Positions 16,349-24,957 of a stretch of DNA of 64,000 nucleotides are shown piece by piece. How positions within the stretch are numbered: position 1 is the first letter of the stretch; the number at the start of each line of letters is the position of its first letter. Location: contig NZ_BOOQ01000001.1 of assembly GCF_016863315.1 (NCBI RefSeq), positions 1-64,000 on the forward strand, read 5' to 3'. Source of the DNA: Planotetraspora silvatica (GTDB lineage Bacteria; Actinomycetota; Actinomycetes; Streptosporangiales; Streptosporangiaceae). The notes beneath the pieces were generated by a model, which saw only the letters and a program-made list of their open reading frames with translations, ran no database searches and was not told the origin of the DNA. The position numbers were made by a program, and so were the translations under genes.

Positions 16349-17535
16349 TGGCTGACCGCCTTCGCGACCTGGGCTCCGCCGATCGAGGCGCGCCATCGGG
16401 TGAAATCGCGGGCGGCGTTCCACCCCAGCACGCCCACGACCGCGCCGTCCCGGGAGAGTGTCGCCACGAATCTCCCGTCGGAGACGCTGCCAGAGACGAC
16501 GTCGAGCGTGCCGTCCGGGGGAAAGGCGCCGACCGCCTGGATGCGGAAGCCGTGCTGATCGCTCCAGAAGTACCGGGTCGGACGAAGCTTCTCACCGGCG
16601 CCGAGCAGGTTGAGCGCGGCGGAGCGACCCATTTCCGTCGCGTTCATCCGGTGCTCGAATCGGCGCGCCTCGCCGGTCAGGGGATCGCGCCAGCTCGCGA
16701 TGTCGCCGGCGACGTAGACCCGGTCGGCCGCCCGGCAGTCGGCGTCGCTGCCGACGCCGTCGCCCAGCCGCAGGCCCGAACCGGCCAGCCAATCGGTGTC
16801 GCAGACGGATCCGACCGCGGCGACCACGACGTCGGCCGTGATCGCGGTCCCGTCGTCCACCTGAACGAGCGTCCGGCCGTCCGGTAGCGCTTCGATGTCG
16901 CGGACGCCCACGCCGAGCCGGAACTCGGTGCCGCGCTCCTCGTGCGCCTGCCGTACCAGCTCCCCGATCACGGGTCCGAACTGGCGCAGCATGGGCTGCG
17001 ACTGCGGTTCCACGACGATCACCCGCGACCCGTACCGCGCCGCCGCCGAGGCGATCTCGACGCCGAGGAAACCCGCACCGACGACGACCGTGGTCCGGGC
17101 CGCCGCGAGCCGCTCCCGCAGCCGGAGCGCGTCCTCGATCGTGCGCAGGTAGGCGACGTCGGTGCCCGGACGGGCGGCGCGAAGCGGGCGGGCCCGCACA
17201 CCGGTGGCGATGATCAGCCCGTCGAAGCTCAGAGCCTCGCCGTCGTCGAGCAGCACGCGCCGGTCGGTGAGGTCCAGCCGCCTCGCCGTCCGGCCGAGCC
17301 GCAGGTCCAGGCCGAGCTCGTCATAGCTGTGCGGTGGGCGCAAGGCCAGCCGGTCCGGTTCCATCGAGCCGAGCAGGACCTGCTTGGACAGCGGCGGGCG
17401 GTCGTAGGGCAGGTGAGCCTCCTCACCGACGAGGCGGATCGGCCCGTCGAAACCTGCCTCCCGCAGGCACTCCGCCGCGGTGAGTCCCGCGGCGCCCGCC
17501 CCGACGATGAGCACGTCCCGGATCAGGCCGGTCAT
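16345..17535 (-). CDS. FAD-dependent ferredoxin reductase
   Basis: 396 residues. An FAD-binding VGAGAAGLTAAE lies near the N-terminus, a second Rossmann motif VVVGAGFLGVEIASAA binds NAD(P)H, and VYVAGDIASW is the typical C-terminal FAD contact. This is the class that feeds electrons to [3Fe-4S] ferredoxins serving P450s. Its ATG overlaps the ferredoxin stop, and the P450 gene is upstream, so the three make one electron chain: NAD(P)H to reductase to ferredoxin to P450. Confidence 0.92.
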   Translation of the reverse strand: MTGLIRDVLIVGAGAAGLTAAECLREAGFDGPIRLVGEEAHLPYDRPPLSKQVLLGSMEPDRLALRPPHSYDELGLDLRLGRTARRLDLTDRRVLLDDGEALSFDGLIIATGVRARPLRAARPGTDVAYLRTIEDALRLRERLAAARTTVVVGAGFLGVEIASAAARYGSRVIVVEPQSQPMLRQFGPVIGELVRQAHEERGTEFRLGVGVRDIEALPDGRTLVQVDDGTAITADVVVAAVGSVCDTDWLAGSGLRLGDGVGSDADCRAADRVYVAGDIASWRDPLTGEARRFEHRMNATEMGRSAALNLLGAGEKLRPTRYFWSDQHGFRIQAVGAFPPDGTLDVVSGSVSDGRFVATLSRDGAVVGVLGWNAARDFTRWRASIGGAQVAKAVSQ

Positions 17536-17735
17536 CGCTGCCCGTCGAGGACGTGAATGGCCCGGGCGGGGCAGACCCTGGCCGCCGACAACACCGCGTC
17601 CTCCTCGCCACCGGTGACCTCGGAGCCGAGCAGCACCACGATGCCGTCGTCCTCGTTCTGGTCGAAGACCGACCCGGCGATGAGCACGCACTGCCCGGAC
17701 GCGATGCACTTGTCCGGCTCTACTTCGACCTTCAC
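17532..17735 (-). CDS. [3Fe-4S] ferredoxin for P450
   Basis: 67 residues. The cysteine pattern is C10 (DKCIASGQC), C16 and C55 (CPARAI), with no fourth cysteine in the first cluster motif. That is the usual arrangement of one-cluster [3Fe-4S] ferredoxins encoded beside actinomycete P450s. It lies 25 nt downstream of the P450 gene and overlaps the reductase gene by 4 nt. Confidence 0.92.
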   Translation of the reverse strand: MKVEVEPDKCIASGQCVLIAGSVFDQNEDDGIVVLLGSEVTGGEEDAVLSAARVCPARAIHVLDGQR

Positions 17736-17760
17736 GCCGACCTCCTGGAAATAGTCGTGG

Positions 17761-18969
17761 TCACCATGCGACGGGCATCGAGAACAGGCCGTAGAAGACC
17801 GAGTGGGTCTTGAACGGCAACTCGTTCATCGGCGCGGCGAGGCGCAGGTCCGGGAGCCGCCTGAACAGCGTGGGATAGACGACCTGCAACTCGACCCGGG
17901 CGAGCGGCTGGCCGAGGCACTGGTGCACGCCGTACCCGAAGGTCAGGTGGTGGCGCGCGTCCCGTTCGAGGTCCAGGACGTCCGGGTCCGGGAAGGCGTC
18001 CGGATCGCGATTGGCAGAGTCGTTGGCCACCACCACCGCCTCGCCGGCCTTGATCGTCTGCCCGCCGATCTCGAGGTCCTCGACGGCAATGCGTCGCCGG
18101 CCGAAATGGCTGATCGTCAGGTAGCGCAGGAGCTCCTCGACCGCGGCCGCCACGCGCTGCGGCGACGGGTCGTTACGCAGCCGCTCCAGCTGCTCCGGAT
18201 GCTCCAGCAGCGCCAGCGTGCCGAGAGCGATCATGTTCGCGGTGGTCTCGTGCCCGGCACCGAGGAGCAGGCGCAGCATGTTGAGCAGTTCGTCGATCCC
18301 GATGTCGCCACGCGTCTCGAGCTCCACCAGGTGGCTGATCACGTCCTGTGCCGGCTCGGCCCGCTTGCGGTCGACCAGGCCGCGCAGGAACTCACGCAGC
18401 TCCTCGTAGGCCTGCAACGCCTCCACCGGCTCCACGTCACCAGAGGAGATCGTCCGGCTGCGACTCTCGAAGAACTCGTGGTCCTCGTACGGCACGCCGA
18501 GCAACTCGGAGATGGTCGCCGACGACGTCGGCAGCGCGATGCCGGTGACCAGGTCGGCGGGCTGCGGCCCGGCGCTGAACTCGTCGATCAGCGCGTCGAC
18601 GTGCCGCTGGATGCGCGGCCGCAGCGCCTCGACATGCTTGATCATGAAGTCCCGCGTGACCATCCGGCGCTGCTTGGCGTGCTCGGGGTCGTCCATGTTG
18701 AGGAACGTCCGATGCTTCTGCCGGGTGGCGGCGACGCTCGCGTTGTGGGCCGGGAAACCCGGCCGGCTCATGTCCGAGCTCAGCCGCGGGTCGGCCAGCA
18801 CCTCGCGGACGTCGTCGTAGCGGGTGACCATCCAGGCGAGGCCGCCGTTCCAGAGGCGCACCTGCGAGACGGGCTGCTCCACGCGGAGGCGCTCGAAGTC
18901 CTCCGGTGGGTCGAAGGGGCATTTGGCCGATCGCTGTAGGGGATATTCCGGAATATGGGGAGTGATGAT
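17761..18969 (-). CDS. Cytochrome P450 (CYP105-like) without a standard start codon
   Basis: Landmarks are intact: I-helix AGHETT, the ExxR in EELLRY, and the haem loop FGYGVHQCLGQ. The first in-frame ATG/GTG/TTG is a GTG at 18882, yet clear P450 N-terminal sequence continues upstream in the same frame (EYPLQRSAKCPFDPPEDFER). It runs back to ATC codons at 18969 and 18966, which lie 6 and 9 nt after GGAGG. I extend the gene to 18969 on that basis (402 residues, the usual length). Start from 18882 would remove the A-helix region. Likely role: hydroxylation or O-dealkylation of an aromatic acid. Confidence 0.85.
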   Translation of the reverse strand: MITPHIPEYPLQRSAKCPFDPPEDFERLRVEQPVSQVRLWNGGLAWMVTRYDDVREVLADPRLSSDMSRPGFPAHNASVAATRQKHRTFLNMDDPEHAKQRRMVTRDFMIKHVEALRPRIQRHVDALIDEFSAGPQPADLVTGIALPTSSATISELLGVPYEDHEFFESRSRTISSGDVEPVEALQAYEELREFLRGLVDRKRAEPAQDVISHLVELETRGDIGIDELLNMLRLLLGAGHETTANMIALGTLALLEHPEQLERLRNDPSPQRVAAAVEELLRYLTISHFGRRRIAVEDLEIGGQTIKAGEAVVVANDSANRDPDAFPDPDVLDLERDARHHLTFGYGVHQCLGQPLARVELQVVYPTLFRRLPDLRLAAPMNELPFKTHSVFYGLFSMPVAW

Positions 18970-19020
18970 GACGCACCTCCAGAACGAGGCACAGGGTGTT
19001 GCCCCCGTGTCAGCGGGCGA

Positions 19021-19040
19021 ACTATTCCGTGTACTTACTA
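19021..19040. promoter_or_regulatory. Weak operator-like site before P450 unit
   Basis: The minus strand reads AGTAAGTACACGGA within this span, resembling AGTACGTATACGGA at 15297. It lies in the short gap between the hydrolase stop and the P450 5' end, where a promoter for the P450 unit could be. The match is partial and the dyad is poor, so confidence is low. Confidence 0.3.
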
Positions 19041-19925
19041 TTTTGCCGACCGGACCGGTGTGAGCTCAGCCGGCGGCACCGGTCCGCGGCCGGCGCCCTT
19101 CGTCGGGCACGCCACGGCGTCTTCGGCGCCGACCTCCACGGCCAGCGCGCCGATTCTGGTGATGCTCACGCCGATCCGATCACCGTCGAAGATCTGGCCG
19201 ACACCCGCGGGCGTGCCTGTGGAGATCACGTCACCCGGGAAAAGAGTCATCACGGACGAAACGTACTCGATCAGGGCCGGCACACCCCAGATGAGGTCCT
19301 TGATGTCAGCGTCCTGGCGGAGCACTCCGTTGACCGAGCAGGTCAGCCGGAGGTCTGCAAGGTCACCGATCTCGTCGCGGGTGACCAGTGCCGGGCCCAT
19401 CGGCGTGAACGTGTCGAACGACTTACGGGTCGACCGGTCCTCGCCGCCCCGCATGGTGATGTCCAGCAGGCAGGTGTACCCGAAGATGTACGCGTCCGCG
19501 TCCGCGGCGGCGACGTCACGGGCCGTCCGCCCGATGACCAGCGCGAGCTCCCCCTCCTGGTCGAAGCGCCTGTCGGTGTACGGCAACCTGATCCTGGCGC
19601 CCTGCCCGATCAGCGAGGACGGTGCCTTGAGGAACACACCGAGGCTGTCGATGTGCGCGCTCTCGTTCATCTCGGCCTTGTGGTCGAAGTAGTTGACCGG
19701 GGCCGCGACGATCTTCGAGGGGTCGGTCACCGGCGGCAGCAGCGTCACCTCGCCGATCGCGGCAGAGGCCGAGGCCTCGGGGGTCACCCGTGCCGGATCA
19801 CCCCCGCAGGCGGCGATCAGCGTCCTCATCGCGCCCGCGCCCTGACTCACGTCGAAGACGTCGTCGCCGCGCAGGACGCCGGCGCGCTCGGTCCCGTCCG
19901 GATGCAGGTAGCTGATCAGTCTCAT
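19038..19925 (-). CDS. Fumarylacetoacetate-hydrolase family protein
   Basis: 295 residues. The FAH-fold motifs are present: VNYFDHKAEM, FDQEGELALVIGRTARDV (metal-binding acidic residues), DITMRGGEDRSTRKSFDTF and FPGDVISTGTPAGVG. In gentisate pathways such enzymes split fumarylpyruvate, or maleylpyruvate directly, into pyruvate and a C4 diacid. Its ATG overlaps the stop of the monooxygenase gene (ATGA). No maleylpyruvate isomerase is encoded nearby. Confidence 0.88.
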   Translation of the reverse strand: MRLISYLHPDGTERAGVLRGDDVFDVSQGAGAMRTLIAACGGDPARVTPEASASAAIGEVTLLPPVTDPSKIVAAPVNYFDHKAEMNESAHIDSLGVFLKAPSSLIGQGARIRLPYTDRRFDQEGELALVIGRTARDVAAADADAYIFGYTCLLDITMRGGEDRSTRKSFDTFTPMGPALVTRDEIGDLADLRLTCSVNGVLRQDADIKDLIWGVPALIEYVSSVMTLFPGDVISTGTPAGVGQIFDGDRIGVSITRIGALAVEVGAEDAVACPTKGAGRGPVPPAELTPVRSAK

Positions 19926-21091
19926 GAGGCGAGCTCCTCTTCCGCGGCGTAGAGCCAGTCCAACTCGGTGTAGTCGTCGGCGCTTCGCGACCGCATCACG
20001 CGAGAGCGCAGGCCGAGCATCGCCGCGTTGTCGCTGTGCCAGACCTCGCCCCAGGGGCGGGCGGACAGCTGACACCGCGTAGCCTTCGGCAGCCGCCTGT
20101 CCTGGTAGGCGACGAGCGCCTTGTCGACGTCCTCGTCGTGCCGTGCGAGTTCCTGTCCCAGCGCGAGCGCGTCCTCCAGCGCCTGGCACGCACCCTGGCC
20201 GAGGTATTGCAGCATCGGGTGCGCGGCATCGCCGAGCAGCACCGCGCGTCCGGAGATCCAAGTCGGCAGCGGGTCGCGGTCATAGATCGGCCAGTTGCGG
20301 TCCCGTGCTATCCGGGCCGCGTGTCCCTGAACCGGCGCGCAGGCCTTCGAGAACCGCTCCCGCATCTCTTCGCCGAAGTCGGCAGGGTTCTCGTTGCGAA
20401 ACACCGCCACCTGGTTGTACACCTCGCCGCGCCGCACCGGGTACTGGATCAGGTGCATGCCCGGCCCGACCCACAAGACGACGTCGTTCTCGGCAACGTC
20501 CGTACGGACCTCGCTCATCGGGACCGTGCCCCGGCAGGCCGAGAACCCGCTGTAGACGGGCTCGTCATTGGAGATCAGGGTACGGACCTTCGAGCGCAGC
20601 CCGTCGGCGCCGATGAGCAGGTCGGTCGTGTAAGTGGACCCGTCCGCGCAACGCACGCCGGCCGAATCGGGGTCGCTCCACACCTCGACCACCTGCCGGT
20701 CGTTCTCCAGGTGCACCAGCCGCTCGGCCCGGCACGCGGCGACCAGCATGCCCAGCAGGTCGCTGCGATGGACCACCACGTACGGGTAGCCGTACCTGTC
20801 CCGAAAACCTTGCCCCAGGTCGAGAACGGTGAGCGGCTCCCCCGTTACGGCGTCCAGCATCACCCCATTCCTCGGCAGCACGGACACCTCGAGGAGCTGG
20901 TCGAGCAGACCGAGACGGTCCAGCACACGGGTCGCGTTCGGACCGATCTGCAGGCCGGCGCCGATCTCCGTGAACTCGGACGCCTGCTCCAGGAGGTGCA
21001 CGGCACGGCCGCTCCTGGCGACGGCGAGGGCGGTCGCCAACCCGCCGATCCCGCCGCCGACGATGAGCACCGGAACATGTGTTGTCGTCAT
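19922..21091 (-). CDS. FAD monooxygenase, 3-hydroxybenzoate 6-hydroxylase-like
   Basis: 389 residues. It has the N-terminal GGGIGGLATALAVARSG, the DG motif GADGLRSKVR and the GD motif VLLGDAAHPMLQYLGQGA of class A flavin hydroxylases. The stretches GAGLQIGPNATRVLD and FRDRYGYPYVVVHRSDLL, and the C-terminal TELDWLY, resemble what I recall of the Rhodococcus 3-hydroxybenzoate 6-hydroxylase. It would make gentisate, the substrate of the next enzyme encoded upstream. Salicylate hydroxylase is the main alternative. Confidence 0.82.
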   Translation of the reverse strand: MTTTHVPVLIVGGGIGGLATALAVARSGRAVHLLEQASEFTEIGAGLQIGPNATRVLDRLGLLDQLLEVSVLPRNGVMLDAVTGEPLTVLDLGQGFRDRYGYPYVVVHRSDLLGMLVAACRAERLVHLENDRQVVEVWSDPDSAGVRCADGSTYTTDLLIGADGLRSKVRTLISNDEPVYSGFSACRGTVPMSEVRTDVAENDVVLWVGPGMHLIQYPVRRGEVYNQVAVFRNENPADFGEEMRERFSKACAPVQGHAARIARDRNWPIYDRDPLPTWISGRAVLLGDAAHPMLQYLGQGACQALEDALALGQELARHDEDVDKALVAYQDRRLPKATRCQLSARPWGEVWHSDNAAMLGLRSRVMRSRSADDYTELDWLYAAEEELAS

Positions 21092-21149
21092 CTCGCTCCA
21101 ACAGGCACGGTGGTGAGGGGTTCCGGCCGCGCACCGGCGGCCGGGCGGG

Positions 21150-22202
21150 TCAACAGTCCTGCTCTCGGTAGAGGCCGAGCGCTTCGAGCACCGGCGCGTC
21201 GGTGACGCTGAAGACGTCCAGCTCCTCGTCCGCCTCCAGGCCGTATCGGGCCCAGGACGGCACAGCGAAGATGTCGCCGGGCCCCAGGCTGAAGCTCTCT
21301 TCGCCGATCGATGCGGTCCCCGTGCCGCTCAGCACGGTCGCCACGCGGGATCCCGTCTGCTGCCGGAACCCGCTGCGTCCGCCGGCGCGCAGCCGTCGCA
21401 TCTCGCAGCGCATCGTCGGCATCACGTCCCCGCCGCTCGTCGGGTCGGCGAAGCGCAACTCGGCATCCGCGCCGCCGGAGTCCGCGAGGCTCGCGGCGAG
21501 CGCACGATCGGTGTCCGCCCAGCGGTAGGCCAGAAGCGGCGAGTGCGGCCGTGTGTGCCGGGACTTCCCCCGCGCCGGCAGCAGGCCGGGGCCGCCACCC
21601 CACACGCGTTCGGAGCCGGACATCTCTCCGGTGCGGAGTGTGGGCTCCTCGGTCGGCCCTTCCTCGAAGAACACGGCGTCCAGGCCGGCCACCATCGGCA
21701 GGTCGAGCACGTCCATCCACATCATCGGCTCGCCGCCGGGATTGTGGTGCTCGTGGAAGGTCATGCTCGGGGTCAAGATGAGGTCGCCGGTCGACATCCG
21801 CAGGGGGTCGCCGTCGACGAGAGTCCACACACCCTCGCCCTCCAGCACGAACCGCAGGGCCGCCGGGGTGTGCCGGTGCGCCGGAGCGGACTCGCCCGCG
21901 CCGAGATACTGCACCGCCGCCCACATCGACGAGGTGGCATAGGGAGCGCCCCCGAGGCCGGGGTTGGCGCAGGCGAGCACCCGCCGGTCGCCGCCCCGGT
22001 CGATGCCGACCAGTTGTCCGCTTCGTTCGGCCATCCGGCGCAACATGTCGGCGCGCCACCGGTACGGCCGCGTCCGGACGACCGGCTCCGGCGTCAGCAG
22101 GCCGGTCAGCTTCCACAGTGGCTGCAGGTCGTTGTCGGCGAGATCACCGTAGAGCGCGCCGAGGTCGGGGTCTGGATCGGTGAAGCGAGGCGTTGCGGTC
22201 AT
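21150..22202 (-). CDS. Gentisate 1,2-dioxygenase (bicupin)
   Basis: 350 residues from the ATG at 22202, which has GGAAG 8 nt upstream; a TTG at 22238 would add 12 residues. The first cupin carries PAHRHTPAALRFVLEGEG (H109, H111) and a later His-rich TFHEHHNPGGEP, the Fe(II) ligands of gentisate and 1-hydroxy-2-naphthoate dioxygenases. It cleaves gentisate between C1 and C2 to maleylpyruvate. It is the first gene of the catabolic unit that diverges from the MarR gene. Confidence 0.87.
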   Translation of the reverse strand: MTATPRFTDPDPDLGALYGDLADNDLQPLWKLTGLLTPEPVVRTRPYRWRADMLRRMAERSGQLVGIDRGGDRRVLACANPGLGGAPYATSSMWAAVQYLGAGESAPAHRHTPAALRFVLEGEGVWTLVDGDPLRMSTGDLILTPSMTFHEHHNPGGEPMMWMDVLDLPMVAGLDAVFFEEGPTEEPTLRTGEMSGSERVWGGGPGLLPARGKSRHTRPHSPLLAYRWADTDRALAASLADSGGADAELRFADPTSGGDVMPTMRCEMRRLRAGGRSGFRQQTGSRVATVLSGTGTASIGEESFSLGPGDIFAVPSWARYGLEADEELDVFSVTDAPVLEALGLYREQDC

Positions 22203-22256
22203 TCGATGGTCTTCCGTCCGTTCAAGCACAGCGACCAACCGGGCCTTTCGCCCAAC

Positions 22257-22276
22257 TAGTCCGCATACGGAGTACT
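22257..22276. promoter_or_regulatory. Operator-like site in the divergent marR/gentisate promoter
   Basis: The plus strand reads AGTCCGCATACGGAGTACT at 22258-22276, an imperfect dyad around TCCGCATACGGA. It is related to the site at 15297. It lies between the divergent gentisate dioxygenase and MarR genes, where a MarR repressor would act on both. Confidence 0.5.
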
Positions 22277-22432
22277 TTTGATGGAGCGTAGGCCCCGCCC
22301 GGATCGACAGTCAAGGCCAGGAGGCGTGCATTGCGGCTGTTATCGGTTACGGTGCACTTGTACGGGTGCGTCCCATCGCCGTCCATGTTCTGGCACGTTC
22401 AAATCCGTCGGGCACGCAGAAGGGGAAAGTCC

Positions 22433-23371
22433 GTGTCCATACAGATGTCCGGCCACACCGGCGACAGCGAACTGTCACCCGTGACCGTGCCGGTGCTGGA
22501 GCTCGCCACGACCCTGGGTCACCTCATCAGGCGTGCGCAGCAGGTGCACACCGCGTTGTGGTCGGCCGAGCTCAAGGGTGATCTGACCGGCCCGCAGTAC
22601 GCACTGCTCAGCGCGCTGTCCAATGCGACCGGACTGGACCAGCGGTCGGCCGGGCAATTGGCCTCGCTGGACAAGTCGACGACCGCGGACGTCGTCGCCC
22701 GGCTGGAGCGGAACGGCTGGATCAGACGGGATCGCGACCCGCTCGACGGCCGTCGCTATACCCTTACGCTCACCCGGGTGGCGAACGCGGCCCTCCGTGA
22801 GATCACTCCGAGGGTGCGCCGGGTGCAGGCTCGGCTGATCGAGCCCCTCGACTCCGCGGATCAGGGCGCCCTCGTCGACCTGCTCGGTCGGGTCGCCTAT
22901 AAGGGCCCGCCGCCGATCGAGGAGGCCCCTGACGCGCCGGTCAGCGTACTGCTCCTCAGCACCACGCCCGGCCACCTGCTTCGCCGTGCCGAGCAAGTGC
23001 ACGGCGTGCTGTGGGCGACGCATGTAGGCGCTACCGTGACGCCCTCGCAGTACGCCCTGCTGTGCGTGCTGGCCCAGCGCCCGGGAACCGACCAGACGGC
23101 GGCAGGGGACCTGGTCTCTCTGGACAAGTCCAGCGCCGCCGACATCGTCGCCCGCCTGGTCCGGCGAGGTCTGATCGTCTTGACCCCGGACCACTCGGAC
23201 CGCCGCCGCAAGCGTCTCTCCCTTTCCCCGGACGCCGTCCGGATCATGCCGGAGGTCACTCCCGCCGTACAAACTGTCCAACAGGATCTGGCCAGCCCTC
23301 TTTCGAACGACGAGCAGGAGCGGTTGATCGCCCTCCTCCATCAGATCGCCTACCACTCCCCTTCGCTCTGA
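22433..23371 (+). CDS. Tandem-duplicated MarR regulator (two fused MarR domains)
   Basis: 312 residues, about twice the usual MarR length. Two complete winged-helix units follow each other. The first has LGHLIRRAQQVHTALWSAEL, GPQYALLSAL, LDKSTTADVVARLERNGWI and DPLDGRRYTLTLT. The second has PGHLLRRAEQVHGVLWATHV, PSQYALLCVL, LDKSSAADIVARLVRRGLI and DHSDRRRKRLSLS. The protein could thus fold as an intramolecular MarR dimer. The GTG at 22433 has AGAAGGGG upstream. It probably represses the divergent catabolic genes until an aromatic ligand binds. Confidence 0.88.
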   Translation: MSIQMSGHTGDSELSPVTVPVLELATTLGHLIRRAQQVHTALWSAELKGDLTGPQYALLSALSNATGLDQRSAGQLASLDKSTTADVVARLERNGWIRRDRDPLDGRRYTLTLTRVANAALREITPRVRRVQARLIEPLDSADQGALVDLLGRVAYKGPPPIEEAPDAPVSVLLLSTTPGHLLRRAEQVHGVLWATHVGATVTPSQYALLCVLAQRPGTDQTAAGDLVSLDKSSAADIVARLVRRGLIVLTPDHSDRRRKRLSLSPDAVRIMPEVTPAVQTVQQDLASPLSNDEQERLIALLHQIAYHSPSL

Positions 23372-23373
23372 TT

Positions 23374-23410
23374 CGGCTCTGTGAGTGCCTCGATACCGCC
23401 ACCAGAGCCG
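23374..23410. terminator. Hairpin between convergent genes
   Basis: 8-bp arms CGGCTCTG (23374-23381) and CAGAGCCG (23403-23410) enclose a 21-nt loop, just after the MarR stop codon and before the convergent 23440 gene. There is no T-run; it probably serves as a factor-assisted or bidirectional end. Confidence 0.4.
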
Positions 23411-23439
23411 GAGCGTGATCTCAAAGCTGGAGATACGGC

Positions 23440-24849
23440 CTACACCGACGCGCCCAGAGCCTTCAGCCGGTCTGCGGCAAGGGCCCTGGGGTAGACGGAA
23501 AGCCGGCGACCCACCCACGCCGGAGCGCTTCTTCCGTCGAGATCAGCGATCAGGCCGTTCACGTCGACCGTGCACGTGATGCCGTACGGCCATTCCTCCA
23601 AGAGCACACCGAGGATGAGGTCTTCCGCACCGCCTTGAATGATGCGGTGCAGTCGCTCGGCCGCCGCGCCGGGAGAGAGGAAGGCGAATAGCCAGGGCAT
23701 GTCAGCGGGTGCTCCGGAGTCTGACCGCTGTCCTGTTCGGCGAACGATCTCCACTTCGAGTTCGGTGATTACGTCCAGAAGGCTGTTCAGCACGGTCAGG
23801 CCCGGAACGTGCCGGAGCTCTTCGCTCGCGTAGTCCCCGAACAGGCGAGCCATGTCGTCATGCGAAATGAGCACTCGGGCCGAGATATGACCGCTGGTCA
23901 GCAGCTCCACGATCATGGCGCGGGCCACACTGTCAGAGCCGGGCCCCGTAAGCCCCATCCCGCGGAGCGCCGACAGGGCGACCGCGTAGCCGATCGACGT
24001 CGCCGATTCCTCCTCGGCAGGAGGCAGCATCTCCGTCGGGGAGCTGGAGCGAAGGAGGCGGTCACCATCGCGGGCGAGGCGGTTCCTTCTCCACCGCATT
24101 CGCAGCTGGCGCCGGAACGAGAAGGCGATGCCCAGGAGTAGCACTGCAATCACGGCGGCCGAGATGACCATGGGAGAAGGGCTGGCGGGCGCCGTTTCGT
24201 GGCTTAGCACCTGTCCGGCGCCCGGGTTCACCGCGGTAGGCGCGGAACGCGGCTCTACGCCCGAAGTCCTGAGCGCTGGATGGTGTTTTCCCGTTGCGCG
24301 CCGGATCCTGTCACCTCGAGCTCCGGCAACGTCGCGGCCATGGCCATACGTTTCCGGGTGATGCATCTTTCCGGATCGGAGTGTGGGAGTGGGTGTCGCA
24401 ACATCGGGGCGGTCGGTGGAAAGTTCGGGACGGCGATCCGTACCCGCCACATCGGGATGGTGGGTGGTGTGCCGGTGTCGCCTGGCAGGTTTCTTCGCTT
24501 GCGCCTGGCCGCTGTTCTCCTTAACAGGTTGCGAAGGAGTTCCAGGCGACTGGATCGGGTTCGCTTGCTGAGGGACCACCTGCACCGTGGATCCCTTCGC
24601 CGACTTACTCAAGGCCCGGCCGAGATCTGGCTGCTGGCCGGTGGCGATCCAGTTCGCGACTTCCTGCTGGAAGTTCACGCACAGCTTTTCCTCGTCGATG
24701 TACCGGTTGGCCGTCTCCCCCAGATGCGGACATCCCGCAGCGGCGAGCGCCGGCGTGGCGCTCACAGCAGGCACGCTCATCGCGGCGAGCAGCCCGATGG
24801 CTGCCCAGCGACACGCAGCGGACAAAGCCATGATCGGCACGACGGTCAC
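23440..24849 (-). CDS. Exported single-pass membrane protein of element type
   Basis: 469 residues. It has a signal peptide (WAAIGLLAAMSVPAVSATPA), an extracellular domain with two Cys (AGCPHL, KLCVNF), a long low-complexity His/Arg/Pro linker and one membrane helix (MVISAAVIAVLLLGIAFSF). The cytoplasmic C-terminal domain (GMGLTGPGSDSVARAMIVEL) resembles part of large LysM/BTAD membrane proteins of actinomycete conjugative elements. It is encoded just downstream of the relaxase gene, so a role in mobilisation or in sensing at the envelope is plausible. Not assigned to a named family. Confidence 0.6.
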   Translation of the reverse strand: MTVVPIMALSAACRWAAIGLLAAMSVPAVSATPALAAAGCPHLGETANRYIDEEKLCVNFQQEVANWIATGQQPDLGRALSKSAKGSTVQVVPQQANPIQSPGTPSQPVKENSGQAQAKKPARRHRHTTHHPDVAGTDRRPELSTDRPDVATPTPTLRSGKMHHPETYGHGRDVAGARGDRIRRATGKHHPALRTSGVEPRSAPTAVNPGAGQVLSHETAPASPSPMVISAAVIAVLLLGIAFSFRRQLRMRWRRNRLARDGDRLLRSSSPTEMLPPAEEESATSIGYAVALSALRGMGLTGPGSDSVARAMIVELLTSGHISARVLISHDDMARLFGDYASEELRHVPGLTVLNSLLDVITELEVEIVRRTGQRSDSGAPADMPWLFAFLSPGAAAERLHRIIQGGAEDLILGVLLEEWPYGITCTVDVNGLIADLDGRSAPAWVGRRLSVYPRALAADRLKALGASV

Positions 24850-24957
24850 CCCCGAACGTTGACCACGCCCGAGGCATGATCAACTAACCCGCCTGCCGAT
24901 TTGCCCCGCCAGCCAAGACTGCACTCCCCCAGCTGAGCAAAGGACTGTTCGCCTTCT

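Noticed and set aside
18882-18976. Alternative P450 starts in other frames (ATG near 18932, GTG near 18976)
   Set aside because: They are out of frame with the P450 and would need a frameshift; the in-frame upstream sequence already matches the family.
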